Positions 1 through 7,884 of a DNA stretch of 47,142 nt are shown here, one piece after another. Made by a program: the position numbers and the translations under genes. How positions within the stretch are numbered: the first letter of the stretch is position 1; each line of letters begins with the position of its first letter. The notes under the pieces were generated by a model. That model was not told where the DNA came from, made no database searches, and saw only the letters and a program-made list of their open reading frames with translations. This DNA comes from Deinococcus piscis (lineage in GTDB: Bacteria; Deinococcota; Deinococci; Deinococcales; Deinococcaceae): NCBI RefSeq assembly GCF_014653275.1, contig NZ_BNAL01000024.1, forward strand, positions 1-47,142, read 5' to 3'.

Positions 1-5
1 AAGGG

Positions 6-24
6 CAGTTGGTGGAGCCAACTG
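6..24. repeat. Short inverted repeat at left edge
   Basis: CAGTTGG and CCAACTG form a perfect 7-bp stem around a 5-base loop. No T-run follows on either strand, so it is at best a weak terminator of a gene to the left of the window. A second inverted repeat (ATTGCA, 6 bases, TGCAAT at 29-46) lies just to its right. Confidence 0.35.
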
Positions 25-170
25 GGGAATTGCAATATGATGCAATCTACACCCGGAAGCTACTTATCTCTGGACTTCTCCTGCGCCTGTTGGTGGCGGG
101 CTAGAAATGGCGCGGCCTGTGACTGCCGAGTTTCTATGCCGAACTTTCTGGGGGAGCCGCCCACTTGCGT

Positions 171-182
171 TAAACTGAGCCA
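171..182 (+). promoter_or_regulatory. recN leaderless promoter -10
   Basis: TAAACT at 171-176 is followed by six bases and then the GTG at 183. Transcription should therefore start at or next to the start codon. No convincing -35 hexamer is visible, and there is no Shine-Dalgarno sequence. Confidence 0.6.
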
Positions 183-1850
183 GTGAATCGCCGCGTGGCC
201 CTGGCTCCTTTTTTGACCCGCCTCGAAGTGCAGTCGCTGGCGACCATCGAGACGCTGGACCTGGAGCTCGGCGGTGGCCTGAGTGTCTTTACTGGTGAGA
301 CTGGGGCCGGCAAAAGCATCATCGTAGACGCGCTGGGCCTGCTGCTGGGCGAGCGGGCCAAGCCTGATCTGATTCGGCGCGGCGAGGAGCAGTTGCTGGT
401 GACGGGCTTCTGGTCAGAAGGCAAAGACGAAGCCATCAGCTCGCGCCGGGTCAGCCGTCAGGGCCGCTCGGTGGCGCGACTCAACGGCGAAGTGGTGGCC
501 GTGCGTGAGCTGTCGGGCTGGACAGAGCAGCGCCTGACCATTCACTGGCAGCACTCGGCAGTCAGTCTGCTGTCGCATGCAGCCCAGCGGAGATTGCTGG
601 ACGGTCAGTGCGCGGAGGCGGTGGGCAACTACGCTGCTGCCTACGCCGCGTGGCAGGCCGCTGCTGCGCGGTTGGAACGCCTGCGTACCGGCGAGCGGGA
701 GCGTGCCCGGCTGCTGGACCTGCTGGAGTATCAGGTGGGAGAGATCCGTACTGTGGGGCCGCAGCCCGGCGAGGAAGAGCCGCTTCAGGCCCAGCTGTCG
801 CGCCTGACCCACCAAGAAGCGATAGCTGGCGCGGCAGCTGGGGCCCTGGACCTGCTGGCTGACGGTGAGGTAACGGCTGAGGGCCTGATGCAAGCTGCCC
901 TCAAGACCCTTGGTGCCGGTGCCCGCTACGACCAGGCTTCGGAAGACCTGCTGGAAGAACTGCGTGCGGCTCTGGACGCCGTGGAAGCGCTGGTGCCAGA
1001 ACTGCGCCAGATTGCCGAGGGCAGCGCCCCCGACCCCGAAGAAATCGCGCAGGCCGAGGAGCGTTTGGCCGCGCTGGGCCGTCTCAAGGCCAAGTACGGC
1101 CCCGAGCTGAGTGACGTGCTGGCCTTTGCCGAGCAGGCCGAAACCGAGCTGGCCGCCTTGCAGCAAGACCAGGAAGATGCGGGCGACCTGGCAGGGGAAG
1201 TGGAGCGCCTGTACGCCGCGCTGCGGGCAGCGGGTGAGCGGCTAGACGCGGCCCGCACCAAAGCCGCAGGCCCACTGGCAGGCAGCCTGCTGGCGGTGAT
1301 TCGTCAACTGGGGATGCCGCACGCCCGGCTGGAGTTTAGCCTCATGCCGCTGGCTCAGCCGGGGGCCGCTGGCCTGAGCGATGTCACCTTGCTGTTCAGC
1401 GCCAATCCCGGTGAGAACATGGGGCCGCTGGCCGAGGTGGCTTCAGGCGGTGAGCTCTCGCGGGTGATGCTGGCGATCAGCACGGTGGTAGGAGCCGAGA
1501 CTCCAGTGGTGATCTTTGATGAGGTAGACGCAGGTATCGGTGGCGCGGCGGCAGTGGCAGTCGCCGAGCAACTCGCGCAGCTGGGCCGTGAGCGGCAGGT
1601 GATGGTGGTGACTCACCTGGCCCAGATTGCAGCCCGCGCTGACCATCATTTCCGAGTAGAAAAAGAAGTGATTGAAGGGCGCACGGTCAGCCGGGTACGG
1701 CGCCTGGATCAGGCCGAGCGCGAAGCTGAACTGGCCCGGATGCTGGGTGGACAGACTTCCGGTGCAGCGCTGGACCATGCCCGCGAACTGCTGGCAGGCG
1801 GCGCGGTGGCGGCTACTGGAGGCCGCAAGCGGGCCGCTTCTCGCCGCTAG
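183..1850 (+). CDS. recN: DNA repair protein RecN
   Basis: RecN is an SMC-like cytoplasmic ATPase that gathers broken DNA ends at an early step of recombinational double-strand-break repair. The 555-residue length is normal for the family. The N-terminal ABC half has Walker A GETGAGKS at residues 38-45. A long coiled-coil region rich in Ala, Glu and Leu fills roughly 150-370. The C-terminal half has the ABC signature ASGGELSR near 420 and Walker B VVIFDEVDAG near 442-451. The GTG start is chosen because TAAACT ends six bases upstream, which gives a leaderless message; a downstream TTG at 213 is the alternative start. The gene appears monocistronic. No radiation-response motif is visible upstream. 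Confidence 0.96.
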   Translation: MNRRVALAPFLTRLEVQSLATIETLDLELGGGLSVFTGETGAGKSIIVDALGLLLGERAKPDLIRRGEEQLLVTGFWSEGKDEAISSRRVSRQGRSVARLNGEVVAVRELSGWTEQRLTIHWQHSAVSLLSHAAQRRLLDGQCAEAVGNYAAAYAAWQAAAARLERLRTGERERARLLDLLEYQVGEIRTVGPQPGEEEPLQAQLSRLTHQEAIAGAAAGALDLLADGEVTAEGLMQAALKTLGAGARYDQASEDLLEELRAALDAVEALVPELRQIAEGSAPDPEEIAQAEERLAALGRLKAKYGPELSDVLAFAEQAETELAALQQDQEDAGDLAGEVERLYAALRAAGERLDAARTKAAGPLAGSLLAVIRQLGMPHARLEFSLMPLAQPGAAGLSDVTLLFSANPGENMGPLAEVASGGELSRVMLAISTVVGAETPVVIFDEVDAGIGGAAAVAVAEQLAQLGRERQVMVVTHLAQIAARADHHFRVEKEVIEGRTVSRVRRLDQAEREAELARMLGGQTSGAALDHARELLAGGAVAATGGRKRAASRR

Positions 1851-1959
1851 GCCTCACGGGGCCCCAAGTTCCCGCTCCCATCTCTGAGTAAAGGCTTGAG
1901 GAGTGGAGTGACTAAAGGTGCTGTCAAGCACGGTTCAGCCGGACGTCATCTGAGCCCTT

Positions 1960-1972
1960 TATGCTGAATGTC
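1960..1972 (+). promoter_or_regulatory. Leaderless promoter -10 of PrcB-domain lipoprotein
   Basis: TATGCT at 1960-1965 ends seven bases before the ATG at 1973. There is no ribosome-binding site. This favours 1973 over an in-frame ATG at 1961 that lies inside the hexamer. Confidence 0.55.
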
Positions 1973-3055
1973 ATGAATCCAAAAATAAGTCTGATGGCCC
2001 TGAAACTGGGGATCCTGGGTGGTGCAGGGATACTGTCTGGCTGCGCCGCGACTGCTCCTGCGGGTCTGGCCGTACATGAAGCGCTGCTGTATGGGGCGGG
2101 CAATCAGCGCCTGACCTGGGTGTATGGCGATCTGGCCGCCGGTCAAAGCAGCCAGGTCAGCCTGGGCGGCCAGTCTGTGCAGCTGGCCCAAGTGGCCGGA
2201 GCCGCCGATGGAGCACTCACGGTCAATGGCAACCGTTTCTACCAGAGCGGCCTAAGTGGCAGCGTGACACAGCCCAAGGTGACGCGTACGGCCCAGGGGC
2301 TGTTTGATGTGGCCAGCGCGGGCGGCATTTCTGAGCTGTATTACACCGATGGCCGCAACTGGTATCTGCTGAGCGCCACAGCGGGCGCGGCCATCACGGC
2401 GCAGCCTGTATCTGGCCTGGAAGGAGCAGGGGAGCTGACGCCCAGCGAGGCGGCCAGCTTGACCCGTTCGCTGTCAGGGCAAGGCGCGCTGGCTGTGGGG
2501 GTGCTGGCAAGCAGCAGCGTGCCCGACCAGCCGCTGGCCGTGACTCCTGAGCCGCAGGAGCGCCGCTTGACGGCCCTGAGCGTGGCACGGGTCACGGCGG
2601 CCACATCCGGCACCGGCGCAGCGACCCCGGCTACGCCAGCTCCCACCCCTGGAGGCACCATGAACTACTCCGTCTTAGACAAAGGCAACAATGCTGCCGC
2701 TTCCGGCCCTACGGTGCAGGTGGCCACCACGGCGGCCCAGGCTGAAGCCCTCTATGGCCTGGCTTATGGCCGTCAGTCTTCGCGTCCCAGCGCGCCCAGC
2801 CTGAACGGCAAGACTCTGGTGGGGATCTTTATGGGGACGCGCTCCACCGGTGGCTACTCGCTGGAAGTGCAGGCGGTGGACGTGGCTGGTGGCCGCGTCA
2901 CGGTGCAGGTGCTTGAAAAGGCACCCGCCGCTGACATGCTCACCACGCAGGCGCTGACCAGTCCCTGGGTGATCGTGGAGCTGCAAGGCCGCTACAGCGA
3001 TGTGCAGGTTCAGGGCTTGGGCCGCAGCGCTGGCGTAGGCACAGCCGAGCAATAA
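1973..3055 (+). CDS. Lipoprotein with C-terminal PrcB-like domain
   Basis: An exported 360-residue protein. The N-terminus is a lipoprotein signal with a short positive region, a hydrophobic stretch and lipobox LSGC with Cys24, so it should be anchored to a membrane by lipid. Residues about 25-200 match no family I recognise. A Pro/Thr/Ala-rich linker follows at about 205-225. The last ~110 residues resemble the PrcB C-terminal domain, including a VGIFMGTRSTGGYSLEV core. PrcB is a subunit of a surface protease complex in spirochaetes, and Deinococcus carries many uncharacterised lipoproteins with this fold. No protease partner is encoded nearby, so the role is unknown. The gene stands alone and ends at a good terminator. 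Confidence 0.8.
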   Translation: MNPKISLMALKLGILGGAGILSGCAATAPAGLAVHEALLYGAGNQRLTWVYGDLAAGQSSQVSLGGQSVQLAQVAGAADGALTVNGNRFYQSGLSGSVTQPKVTRTAQGLFDVASAGGISELYYTDGRNWYLLSATAGAAITAQPVSGLEGAGELTPSEAASLTRSLSGQGALAVGVLASSSVPDQPLAVTPEPQERRLTALSVARVTAATSGTGAATPATPAPTPGGTMNYSVLDKGNNAAASGPTVQVATTAAQAEALYGLAYGRQSSRPSAPSLNGKTLVGIFMGTRSTGGYSLEVQAVDVAGGRVTVQVLEKAPAADMLTTQALTSPWVIVELQGRYSDVQVQGLGRSAGVGTAEQ

Positions 3056-3079
3056 CGCACACCAATCCATCAGGTAGCC

Positions 3080-3103
3080 CCCGCCCTTAGGGCGGGTTAT
3101 TTT
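3080..3103 (+). terminator. Intrinsic terminator after the PrcB-domain lipoprotein
   Basis: CCCGCCC, TTA loop, GGGCGGG (3080-3096), then TTATTTTG. The 7-bp G+C stem with a T-rich tail sits 25 bases after the stop codon. Confidence 0.85.
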
Positions 3104-3125
3104 GTGCGACCTACTACTGCGCGAA

Positions 3126-3161
3126 TTACCGACAGACAAGATGAAAGTTACAATGGTCCAT
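3126..3161 (+). promoter_or_regulatory. Leaderless promoter of the AroE-like gene
   Basis: A -35 TTACCG (3126-3131), a 17-base spacer and -10 TACAAT (3149-3154) are followed by seven bases and then ATG at 3162. This is one of the clearest two-box promoters in the window, and it fixes the start of the next gene. Confidence 0.75.
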
Positions 3162-3941
3162 ATGCCCTCTTCCACCCCCGCTTTCCCCCCACTGATCGGC
3201 CTGCTGGGCTACGGGCCAGCTACAGCGCGGGCGCTGCGCGACCTGGGCTACCTGGCCCTGCCTCTCCCTGTTGGCGACTTGGAAGGGGTGTTGGCCGCCT
3301 GCCAGACCCTGGAGTTGAGTGGTGTGCTGGTGCATTCCGCCTATGAGCAGCAGGCTTTTGCCGCTGTCCAGTCCGATGAACCAGCGCAGCGGGCTGGACG
3401 GGTGGATGCCATTGCGCTGCCCCTGGGAGCCCTGGCCGCCATGCCACAGGGCACCTATACCCTGACCGAAGCGCTGGGAGACGCTGTGGCCGCCACCCAC
3501 TATGCTGCCCGTGGCGCCAGTGCGCTGCTGATTGGACACGGCGCTGATCTGGCCGCTGTCATGCCGCTGACCCGCCTGGGGTTTGCGCGGGTGGGATTTG
3601 TGGCCGACAGCCTACCCGCTGCCGAGCGCCTGAGCCGCGAGGTCCCCGCTGGAACTGCTGCCTACGCGCTGAGCCGCCGTGATCCCGCCCTTCAAACCCT
3701 GGCCGAACGCGCTGACCTTATTGTGGTGCTGGGTGGCAGCCTGCCTGCAGGAGTTTTGCAGCCCTACCACACGTTGCTGGACCTGAGTGGCCGCCTGCCG
3801 TCTGGCAATGCCACGCGCTTGGAACTGGATCAGCTGCCAGGACTGCGGCTATCGCAACAGCTGCTGCATATCACCGGACAGCGTCTGCATGCGGCAGCTC
3901 TGGCTGATCTGGTGCAGGTCATGCAGAGTGAAAGGGCCTGA
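3162..3941 (+). CDS. Degenerate shikimate dehydrogenase-like protein
   Basis: A 259-residue cytoplasmic protein. The order of segments recalls AroE: an N-terminal LIG strand, a GRVDAI segment where AroE has GAVNTI, GTYTLTEALGD where AroE has the NTDG loop, a nucleotide-fold segment LLIGHGADLAAV, and a C-terminal helix. The AroE catalytic Lys/Asp pair and the SxSxxxHN substrate loop are not recognisable, and the Gly-rich dinucleotide loop is altered. Shikimate dehydrogenase activity therefore looks unlikely. Upstream in-frame codons at 3102 and 3141 lie in the preceding terminator or in the promoter. The promoter makes 3162 the likely start. The function is unknown; a binding or regulatory role is only a guess. 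Confidence 0.6.
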   Translation: MPSSTPAFPPLIGLLGYGPATARALRDLGYLALPLPVGDLEGVLAACQTLELSGVLVHSAYEQQAFAAVQSDEPAQRAGRVDAIALPLGALAAMPQGTYTLTEALGDAVAATHYAARGASALLIGHGADLAAVMPLTRLGFARVGFVADSLPAAERLSREVPAGTAAYALSRRDPALQTLAERADLIVVLGGSLPAGVLQPYHTLLDLSGRLPSGNATRLELDQLPGLRLSQQLLHITGQRLHAAALADLVQVMQSERA

Positions 3942-3989
3942 GACGGACTCCAGCTGTGCAGTGAAGGCCCGGCCTAAAGCTGCTGATCC

Positions 3990-4784
3990 CTAAAGCTGTT
4001 GGGCCAGTGCCAGCGCTTCAAGCAGGCCGCCCGCGTCCACATGGCCGACCTGATACCGCGCCGCTGCCTTGACTATGGGCTCGGCATTGCCCATCGCCAC
4101 CGGGTGCCCGACCACTGCCAGGGCCTGGAGGTCGTTTTCGCCGTCCCCCACCATCATGCAGCGCTCCAGCGGAATCCCGTAAGTCTGAGCAATGCGCTGG
4201 ATAGCGGTGCCCTTGCTGGTGCCTGGTGCTGTCATAGATACAAACAGGGTGTCGCGCATCCGGGGGCTGCCCGCTGGGTGCAGGTCCACGCTGGCAGGTG
4301 TCATCGCTTTGATGGCTTCCAGCTGCTCATAGCGGATCAGCCACTGGGCACGCACTGGAGTGCCTTCCAGTTCTGCTGGCCACAGGGGAGGGAAGGGTAC
4401 GCCCAGCAGGTCGGCGTGCTCCTGGGCATAGTTGTCCCGCAGAGTAGAGGCGTAGGCTGCGTCGGTATAGACCTCCAGCAGTTCGCCGCTGCGCTCTGCG
4501 GCGTCCAGCAGGTCACGCAGCTCCGCCGCTGGAAATTCGCTGCTGAGGCTTTCGCCGGTATCCACCCGCACCACCGATGCCCCATTTTGAAACACGTGCC
4601 AGCCGCCCGGCTGCATTCGCTCGGCGTACTCGCGGGCACGTCCGAAAGCGGGCCGCCCACTGCACAGCACCAGTCGTATACCAGCGGCGCGGGCTTCTTC
4701 CAGGGCCGCCCAGACATCGTCCCTCACTTCGTTGTTGGTGCCGACCAGGGTGCCATCCACATCAATACAGACCAGAGCTAACAT
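3990..4784 (-). CDS. HAD superfamily (Cof-type) phosphatase
   Basis: A 264-residue cytoplasmic haloacid-dehalogenase-like hydrolase of the Cof/YbiV class. Such enzymes remove phosphate from sugar phosphates and related metabolites. Motif I is DVDGT with Asp8 as predicted nucleophile and Asp10 as general acid. Motif II is the CSGRP segment near 41-45. A SKGTAI Lys comes later, and motif [15 protein letters not shown] provides the Mg2+ ligands. A C2-type cap lies between motifs II and III. The substrate cannot be told from sequence. It converges with the AroE-like gene 48 bases away and has its own leaderless promoter. Confidence 0.9.
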   Translation of the reverse strand: MLALVCIDVDGTLVGTNNEVRDDVWAALEEARAAGIRLVLCSGRPAFGRAREYAERMQPGGWHVFQNGASVVRVDTGESLSSEFPAAELRDLLDAAERSGELLEVYTDAAYASTLRDNYAQEHADLLGVPFPPLWPAELEGTPVRAQWLIRYEQLEAIKAMTPASVDLHPAGSPRMRDTLFVSMTAPGTSKGTAIQRIAQTYGIPLERCMMVGDGENDLQALAVVGHPVAMGNAEPIVKAAARYQVGHVDAGGLLEALALAQQL

Positions 4785-4799
4785 CCTGCCAGTGTAGCA
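4785..4799 (-). promoter_or_regulatory. HAD phosphatase leaderless, extended -10 promoter
   Basis: On the minus strand TGCTACACT is an extended -10 with TACACT at 4796-4791. It ends six bases before the ATG at 4784. No ribosome-binding site is present. Confidence 0.65.
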
Positions 4800-4845
4800 G
4801 TCAGAAAATTTAGTATGCGGATTACAAAAAAAGTAAGAATACTAA

Positions 4846-4877
4846 GAATACAAAGAAGCCCCTCCATTTGGAAGGGC
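4846..4877 (-). terminator. asnS terminator
   Basis: Minus-strand hairpin GCCCTTCC, AAAT loop, GGAGGGGC (4877-4858, one G-T pair), followed by a T-rich TTCTTTGTATTC. It lies 9 bases past the asnS stop. A second T-rich run follows further on at about 4826-4834. Confidence 0.8.
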
Positions 4878-4886
4878 CATTCACTC

Positions 4887-6218
4887 TTACGGAAACATCC
4901 GCGTCAGCATGCGGGGGAAAGGAATCGCCTCACGAATATGGTCAATGCCGGTCATCCAGGCGATAAACCGCTCCAGGCCCATGCCGAAGCCGGCGTGCGG
5001 CACGCTGCCGTAGCGGCGCAGGTCCAAGTACCACTCGAACGCTTCCAGCGGCAGGCCCTCGCCCTCAATGCGCTCTTTGAGCAAGTCAAAGTCGTGGATA
5101 CGCTCACTGCCGCCGATAATTTCGCCGTAGCCTTCGGGGGCGATCATGTCGTCGCACAGGGCCAGGCGGGGGTCGGCGGGGTCTGGCTGCATGTAAAAGG
5201 CCTTAAACGACGCGGGATAGCGCTCCACCATCACCGGACGGTCAAAGTGATAGCCCAGAATGGTTTCGTGCGGCGCGCCAAAGTCGTCGCCCCATTCCAC
5301 CGGCTGCACGTCGGCCTGCACGTTGTCAGGCAGATCGCTTTGCTCAATGTGCTGGCGGATGATGTCTAGCGCCTCGGTGTAGGTGATGCGGGGATAGTTG
5401 CCCTCGGCTGCCGGTTCCAGCTTGGTGATGTCGCGGCCCAACATCTCTAACTCTAAGCGGCACTCGCTCAGCACCCGGCGCACCAGGAACGATACGAATC
5501 GCTCCTGCAAATCCATGTTGTCCCCGTGGGTGGCGGGGGCCACTTCAGGCTCCACCATCCAGAATTCCAGCAGGTGCCGGCGCGTCTTGGACTTCTCGGC
5601 GCGGAAAGTTGGCCCGAACGTGTACACCTTGCCGAATGCCAGCGCGCCTGCCTCGGCGTGCAGCTGCCCAGTCTGACTCAGGTAGGCTTTGTCCTCACCA
5701 AACAGGTCAATCTCGAACAGCTCAGTGGTGCCTTCAGCGGCGTTGGGCGTGAAGAAGGGCGCGTCAAAGCGGGTAAAGCCCTCCGAGCGGAAGAACTCCA
5801 CAATGCCGCTCTGCACGCAGTCGCGCACCCGCATCACGGCCCAGGGGCGGCGGTGGCGGAACCACAGGTGGCGGTGGTCCATCAGAAACTCGATGCCGTG
5901 CTCCTTGGGAGTGATGGGATACTCGCCCACCGCGTCTGAGAGCGGGGAGAGGTCACGGACACTGATTTCCACGCCGCTGGGGGCCCGCTCGTCGGCGCGG
6001 ACCTCGCCGGTCAGCGTCAGCGACTGCTCCTGGCTCAGGCGCTTGGCGGCCTCGAATACCTCTTCGGACACGTCGCCCTTAAAGACCGTGCCCTGCACGA
6101 AGCCGGAGCCGTCGCGCAGCTTCAGAAACTGGATTTTGCCCTTGCCGCTCTTGTCCTGGAGCCAGGCGGTCAGCGTGACTGTCTCACCGATGTGTTTTGG
6201 GAGGTCCGAAATTTGCAT
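4887..6218 (-). CDS. asnS: Asparaginyl-tRNA synthetase
   Basis: AsnRS charges tRNA-Asn with asparagine in the cytoplasm. The 443-residue protein has an N-terminal OB-fold anticodon-binding domain and a class IIb catalytic domain. It is AsnRS rather than AspRS because it has the AAEGTTELF segment, the [10 protein letters not shown] segment and motif 2 [19 protein letters not shown]. Motif 3 is [12 protein letters not shown] near the C-terminus. Longer in-frame starts exist up to 6299, but TATACT ends six bases before the ATG at 6218, and the family's usual N-terminus fits there. Deinococci are known also to make Asn-tRNA by amidation of Asp-tRNA. Confidence 0.96.
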   Translation of the reverse strand: MQISDLPKHIGETVTLTAWLQDKSGKGKIQFLKLRDGSGFVQGTVFKGDVSEEVFEAAKRLSQEQSLTLTGEVRADERAPSGVEISVRDLSPLSDAVGEYPITPKEHGIEFLMDHRHLWFRHRRPWAVMRVRDCVQSGIVEFFRSEGFTRFDAPFFTPNAAEGTTELFEIDLFGEDKAYLSQTGQLHAEAGALAFGKVYTFGPTFRAEKSKTRRHLLEFWMVEPEVAPATHGDNMDLQERFVSFLVRRVLSECRLELEMLGRDITKLEPAAEGNYPRITYTEALDIIRQHIEQSDLPDNVQADVQPVEWGDDFGAPHETILGYHFDRPVMVERYPASFKAFYMQPDPADPRLALCDDMIAPEGYGEIIGGSERIHDFDLLKERIEGEGLPLEAFEWYLDLRRYGSVPHAGFGMGLERFIAWMTGIDHIREAIPFPRMLTRMFP

Positions 6219-6230
6219 TTCCGCAGTATA
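6219..6230 (-). promoter_or_regulatory. asnS leaderless promoter -10
   Basis: Minus-strand TATACT (6230-6225), six bases, then ATG at 6218. The -35 region falls inside the terminator hairpin of the upstream tpiA operon. Confidence 0.7.
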
Positions 6231-6240
6231 GAGAGGCGGC

Positions 6241-6284
6241 AGCCAAAAGGCAGAAAGCGAACGAATCTCCGCTTTCTGCCTTTT
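6241..6284 (-). terminator. Terminator of the gap-pgk-tpiA operon
   Basis: A perfect 15-bp inverted repeat (6245-6259 and 6270-6284) with a 10-base loop ends in TTTT on the minus strand, 39 bases after the tpiA stop. AAAA on the other arm also gives T's on the plus strand, but no plus-strand gene enters from that side. Confidence 0.85.
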
Positions 6285-6322
6285 ACCGGAATCAACCACG
6301 GGACAGCCCGTGGGAGCAAGTT

Positions 6323-7054
6323 TTACTTCAGTGCTTCATTCATTGCCAGCACGTCGGCGGCCTTGAGGCTGGCTCCGCCCACCAACGCACCATTCACGCT
6401 GGGCTTGCCGCAGATCTCGGCGATGTTTTCGGGCTTGACGCTGCCGCCGTACAGGACACGGATGCTGTCCGCCTGCCCGGCGTAGAACTCGCTCAGCAGT
6501 TCGCGGATGGCGGCGGCCATTTCCTCGGCGTCGTCTGCGGTGGCTGTCTTGCCAGTACCGATGGCCCACACCGGCTCGTAGGCCACCACCACATCGGCGC
6601 CCACGCCTTCCAGCGAGCCGCGTAGCTGTGCCAGGGTATAGGCGACATGCTCACCCCGCTCGCGCACGTCCAGGCCTTCGCCCACGCACACGATAGGGGT
6701 GAGGCTGCTGGCCTGCGCCTGCGCCGCTTTGGCCGCCACGTTGGCGTCGGTTTCGCCGTGGTACTCGCGGCGCTCCGAGTGACCCACGATGGCGTAACGT
6801 GCGCCCACGTCCTTTAGCATCGCTCCGCTGATTTCGCCGGTGTAGGCCCCGCTCTCATGCTCGCTGATGTCCTGAGCGCCAAAAGCCACGCTGCTCGGCA
6901 GCTCAGCGGCCAGGGTGGGCAGGTTCAGCGCTGGGGCCAGCACCGCCAGGTCGGCGTAGCTCTGATGCAGTCCGCTGCGGACTTCCTCGGCCCAAGCCTT
7001 GGCTTCGGTGGGGGTCTTGTTCATTTTCCAGTTCAGGGCCAGTAGGTTGTTCAT
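6323..7054 (-). CDS. tpiA: Triosephosphate isomerase
   Basis: Interconverts glyceraldehyde 3-phosphate and dihydroxyacetone phosphate in glycolysis and gluconeogenesis; a cytoplasmic TIM barrel. The 243 residues have the expected active site: Asn8 and Lys10 in LNWKMNK, His92 in VGHSERR, and Glu160 in [13 protein letters not shown]. The phosphate-binding GGS loop is in [10 protein letters not shown]. It is the last gene of the gap-pgk operon. The start ATG follows a GAGGAGA ribosome-binding site nine bases after the NTF2-like gene ends. Coupling to gap and pgk supports the assignment. Confidence 0.97.
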   Translation of the reverse strand: MNNLLALNWKMNKTPTEAKAWAEEVRSGLHQSYADLAVLAPALNLPTLAAELPSSVAFGAQDISEHESGAYTGEISGAMLKDVGARYAIVGHSERREYHGETDANVAAKAAQAQASSLTPIVCVGEGLDVRERGEHVAYTLAQLRGSLEGVGADVVVAYEPVWAIGTGKTATADDAEEMAAAIRELLSEFYAGQADSIRVLYGGSVKPENIAEICGKPSVNGALVGGASLKAADVLAMNEALK

Positions 7055-7063
7055 GTCGTCTCC

Positions 7064-7426
7064 TCAGATTGCAGCGCGGAAAAAATAGGTGGTACGGTGA
7101 ATAATTTTGCCGCCGCTCACGCGGTACACGTCGGCAAAGCGTTCTTTTAGGGGCTGTCCGTCACGGCTCTCGCCCCGGAAAAGGCCCACTGCTACCGCGT
7201 CGCCGGCAGCGGAGCAGGTCACGGCGGCAACCTGATGTTGCCCCGCGCCGATAATGCGCTCGTAACGGTAGAACTGCTCAATACGGTCCAGGCCGCGCAG
7301 CGGCTCATAGCCAGGGCGCTCATAAACGGCTTCCTGGGCGAACACCTGCCCTAGCTCGTCAAAATGTGTGCCGTCAATGACGCCAAACAGCCGTTCAATC
7401 AGTTCGCGGGCTTCTTGCTCGGTCAT
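7064..7426 (-). CDS. NTF2-like/SnoaL-fold protein
   Basis: A 120-residue protein of the NTF2-like alpha+beta fold. It starts with a Glu/Arg-rich helix, then a helix-turn segment HFDELGQVFAQEAVYERPG, then repeated beta strands ending in IHRTTYFF. Members bind small hydrophobic ligands or act as isomerases, and the substrate cannot be told here. An open frame continues upstream to 7558, but the ATG at 7426 follows an AGGAGAGG ribosome-binding site and overlaps the stop of the VOC gene (ATGA). It sits between the VOC gene and tpiA, so it is co-transcribed with glycolytic genes. Confidence 0.75.
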   Translation of the reverse strand: MTEQEARELIERLFGVIDGTHFDELGQVFAQEAVYERPGYEPLRGLDRIEQFYRYERIIGAGQHQVAAVTCSAAGDAVAVGLFRGESRDGQPLKERFADVYRVSGGKIIHRTTYFFRAAI

Positions 7427-7884
7427 CCTGCTTCCTCTCCTTTGACTGTCTCCCGTAAGCGTAGGCCCAGGCTCTGCGAGAGGCGAACAAGGTAACCGTC
7501 CGGGTCTTGCACCAGAAACTGCCGGACACCTGTTTCTTGGTCGCCCACGCGGTACCATTTCTCCTCCAGCTCCATAAATAGCGGCCAGTTCGCTCCACTC
7601 AGGCGGTCCAGGATGACCTGCACGTCCTGCACCGTAATTTCAAAGTTAATTCCACGTCCAAACGGTGCTGTAAGCGGCCCCGTCTCCCAAGTGCGCGTTT
7701 GCCCGATCTGATCCAGCATAACGTGGGCGCTGCCCAGCACGATGTAGGCAAACCGCTCCTCCGGGCGCTCGTACTTCAGTTGGAATCCCAGGAGGTCCAC
7801 CCAGAAGTGCCGGCTGGCCTGAAGGTCCATGACCGCCAGCTCTGGAACCAAGTCGGGTAAATTGCCGGGGCCGCTGCTGTTCAT
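7423..7884 (-). CDS. VOC-fold protein (bleomycin-resistance/glyoxalase-like)
   Basis: A 153-residue vicinal-oxygen-chelate protein with two beta-alpha-beta-beta-beta modules: [16 protein letters not shown]...LGF at about 12-34 and a second around residues 76-135 with the typical [15 protein letters not shown]. The usual first metal-ligand His is Glu here (PELAV), and the protein resembles bleomycin-resistance-type members that bind ligand without metal. Glyoxalase activity is therefore not supported directly. It overlaps pgk by four bases upstream and the NTF2-like gene by four bases downstream, so translation is coupled. The position next to tpiA, a source of methylglyoxal, is suggestive only. 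Confidence 0.8.
   Translation of the reverse strand: MNSSGPGNLPDLVPELAVMDLQASRHFWVDLLGFQLKYERPEERFAYIVLGSAHVMLDQIGQTRTWETGPLTAPFGRGINFEITVQDVQVILDRLSGANWPLFMELEEKWYRVGDQETGVRQFLVQDPDGYLVRLSQSLGLRLRETVKGEEAG

Noticed and set aside
3102..3161. Longer N-terminus for the AroE-like protein
   Set aside because: The extra codons overlap the terminator of the previous gene and the -35/-10 boxes; the leaderless ATG at 3162 fits better.
7881..7884. Frameshift between pgk and the VOC gene
   Set aside because: The 4-base ATGA overlap is a normal coupled start; both proteins are full length with intact termini.
7423..7884. Calling the VOC protein a glyoxalase I
   Set aside because: The expected first metal-ligand His is Glu, and the sequence resembles metal-free bleomycin-resistance-type members; only the neighbourhood suggests methylglyoxal.
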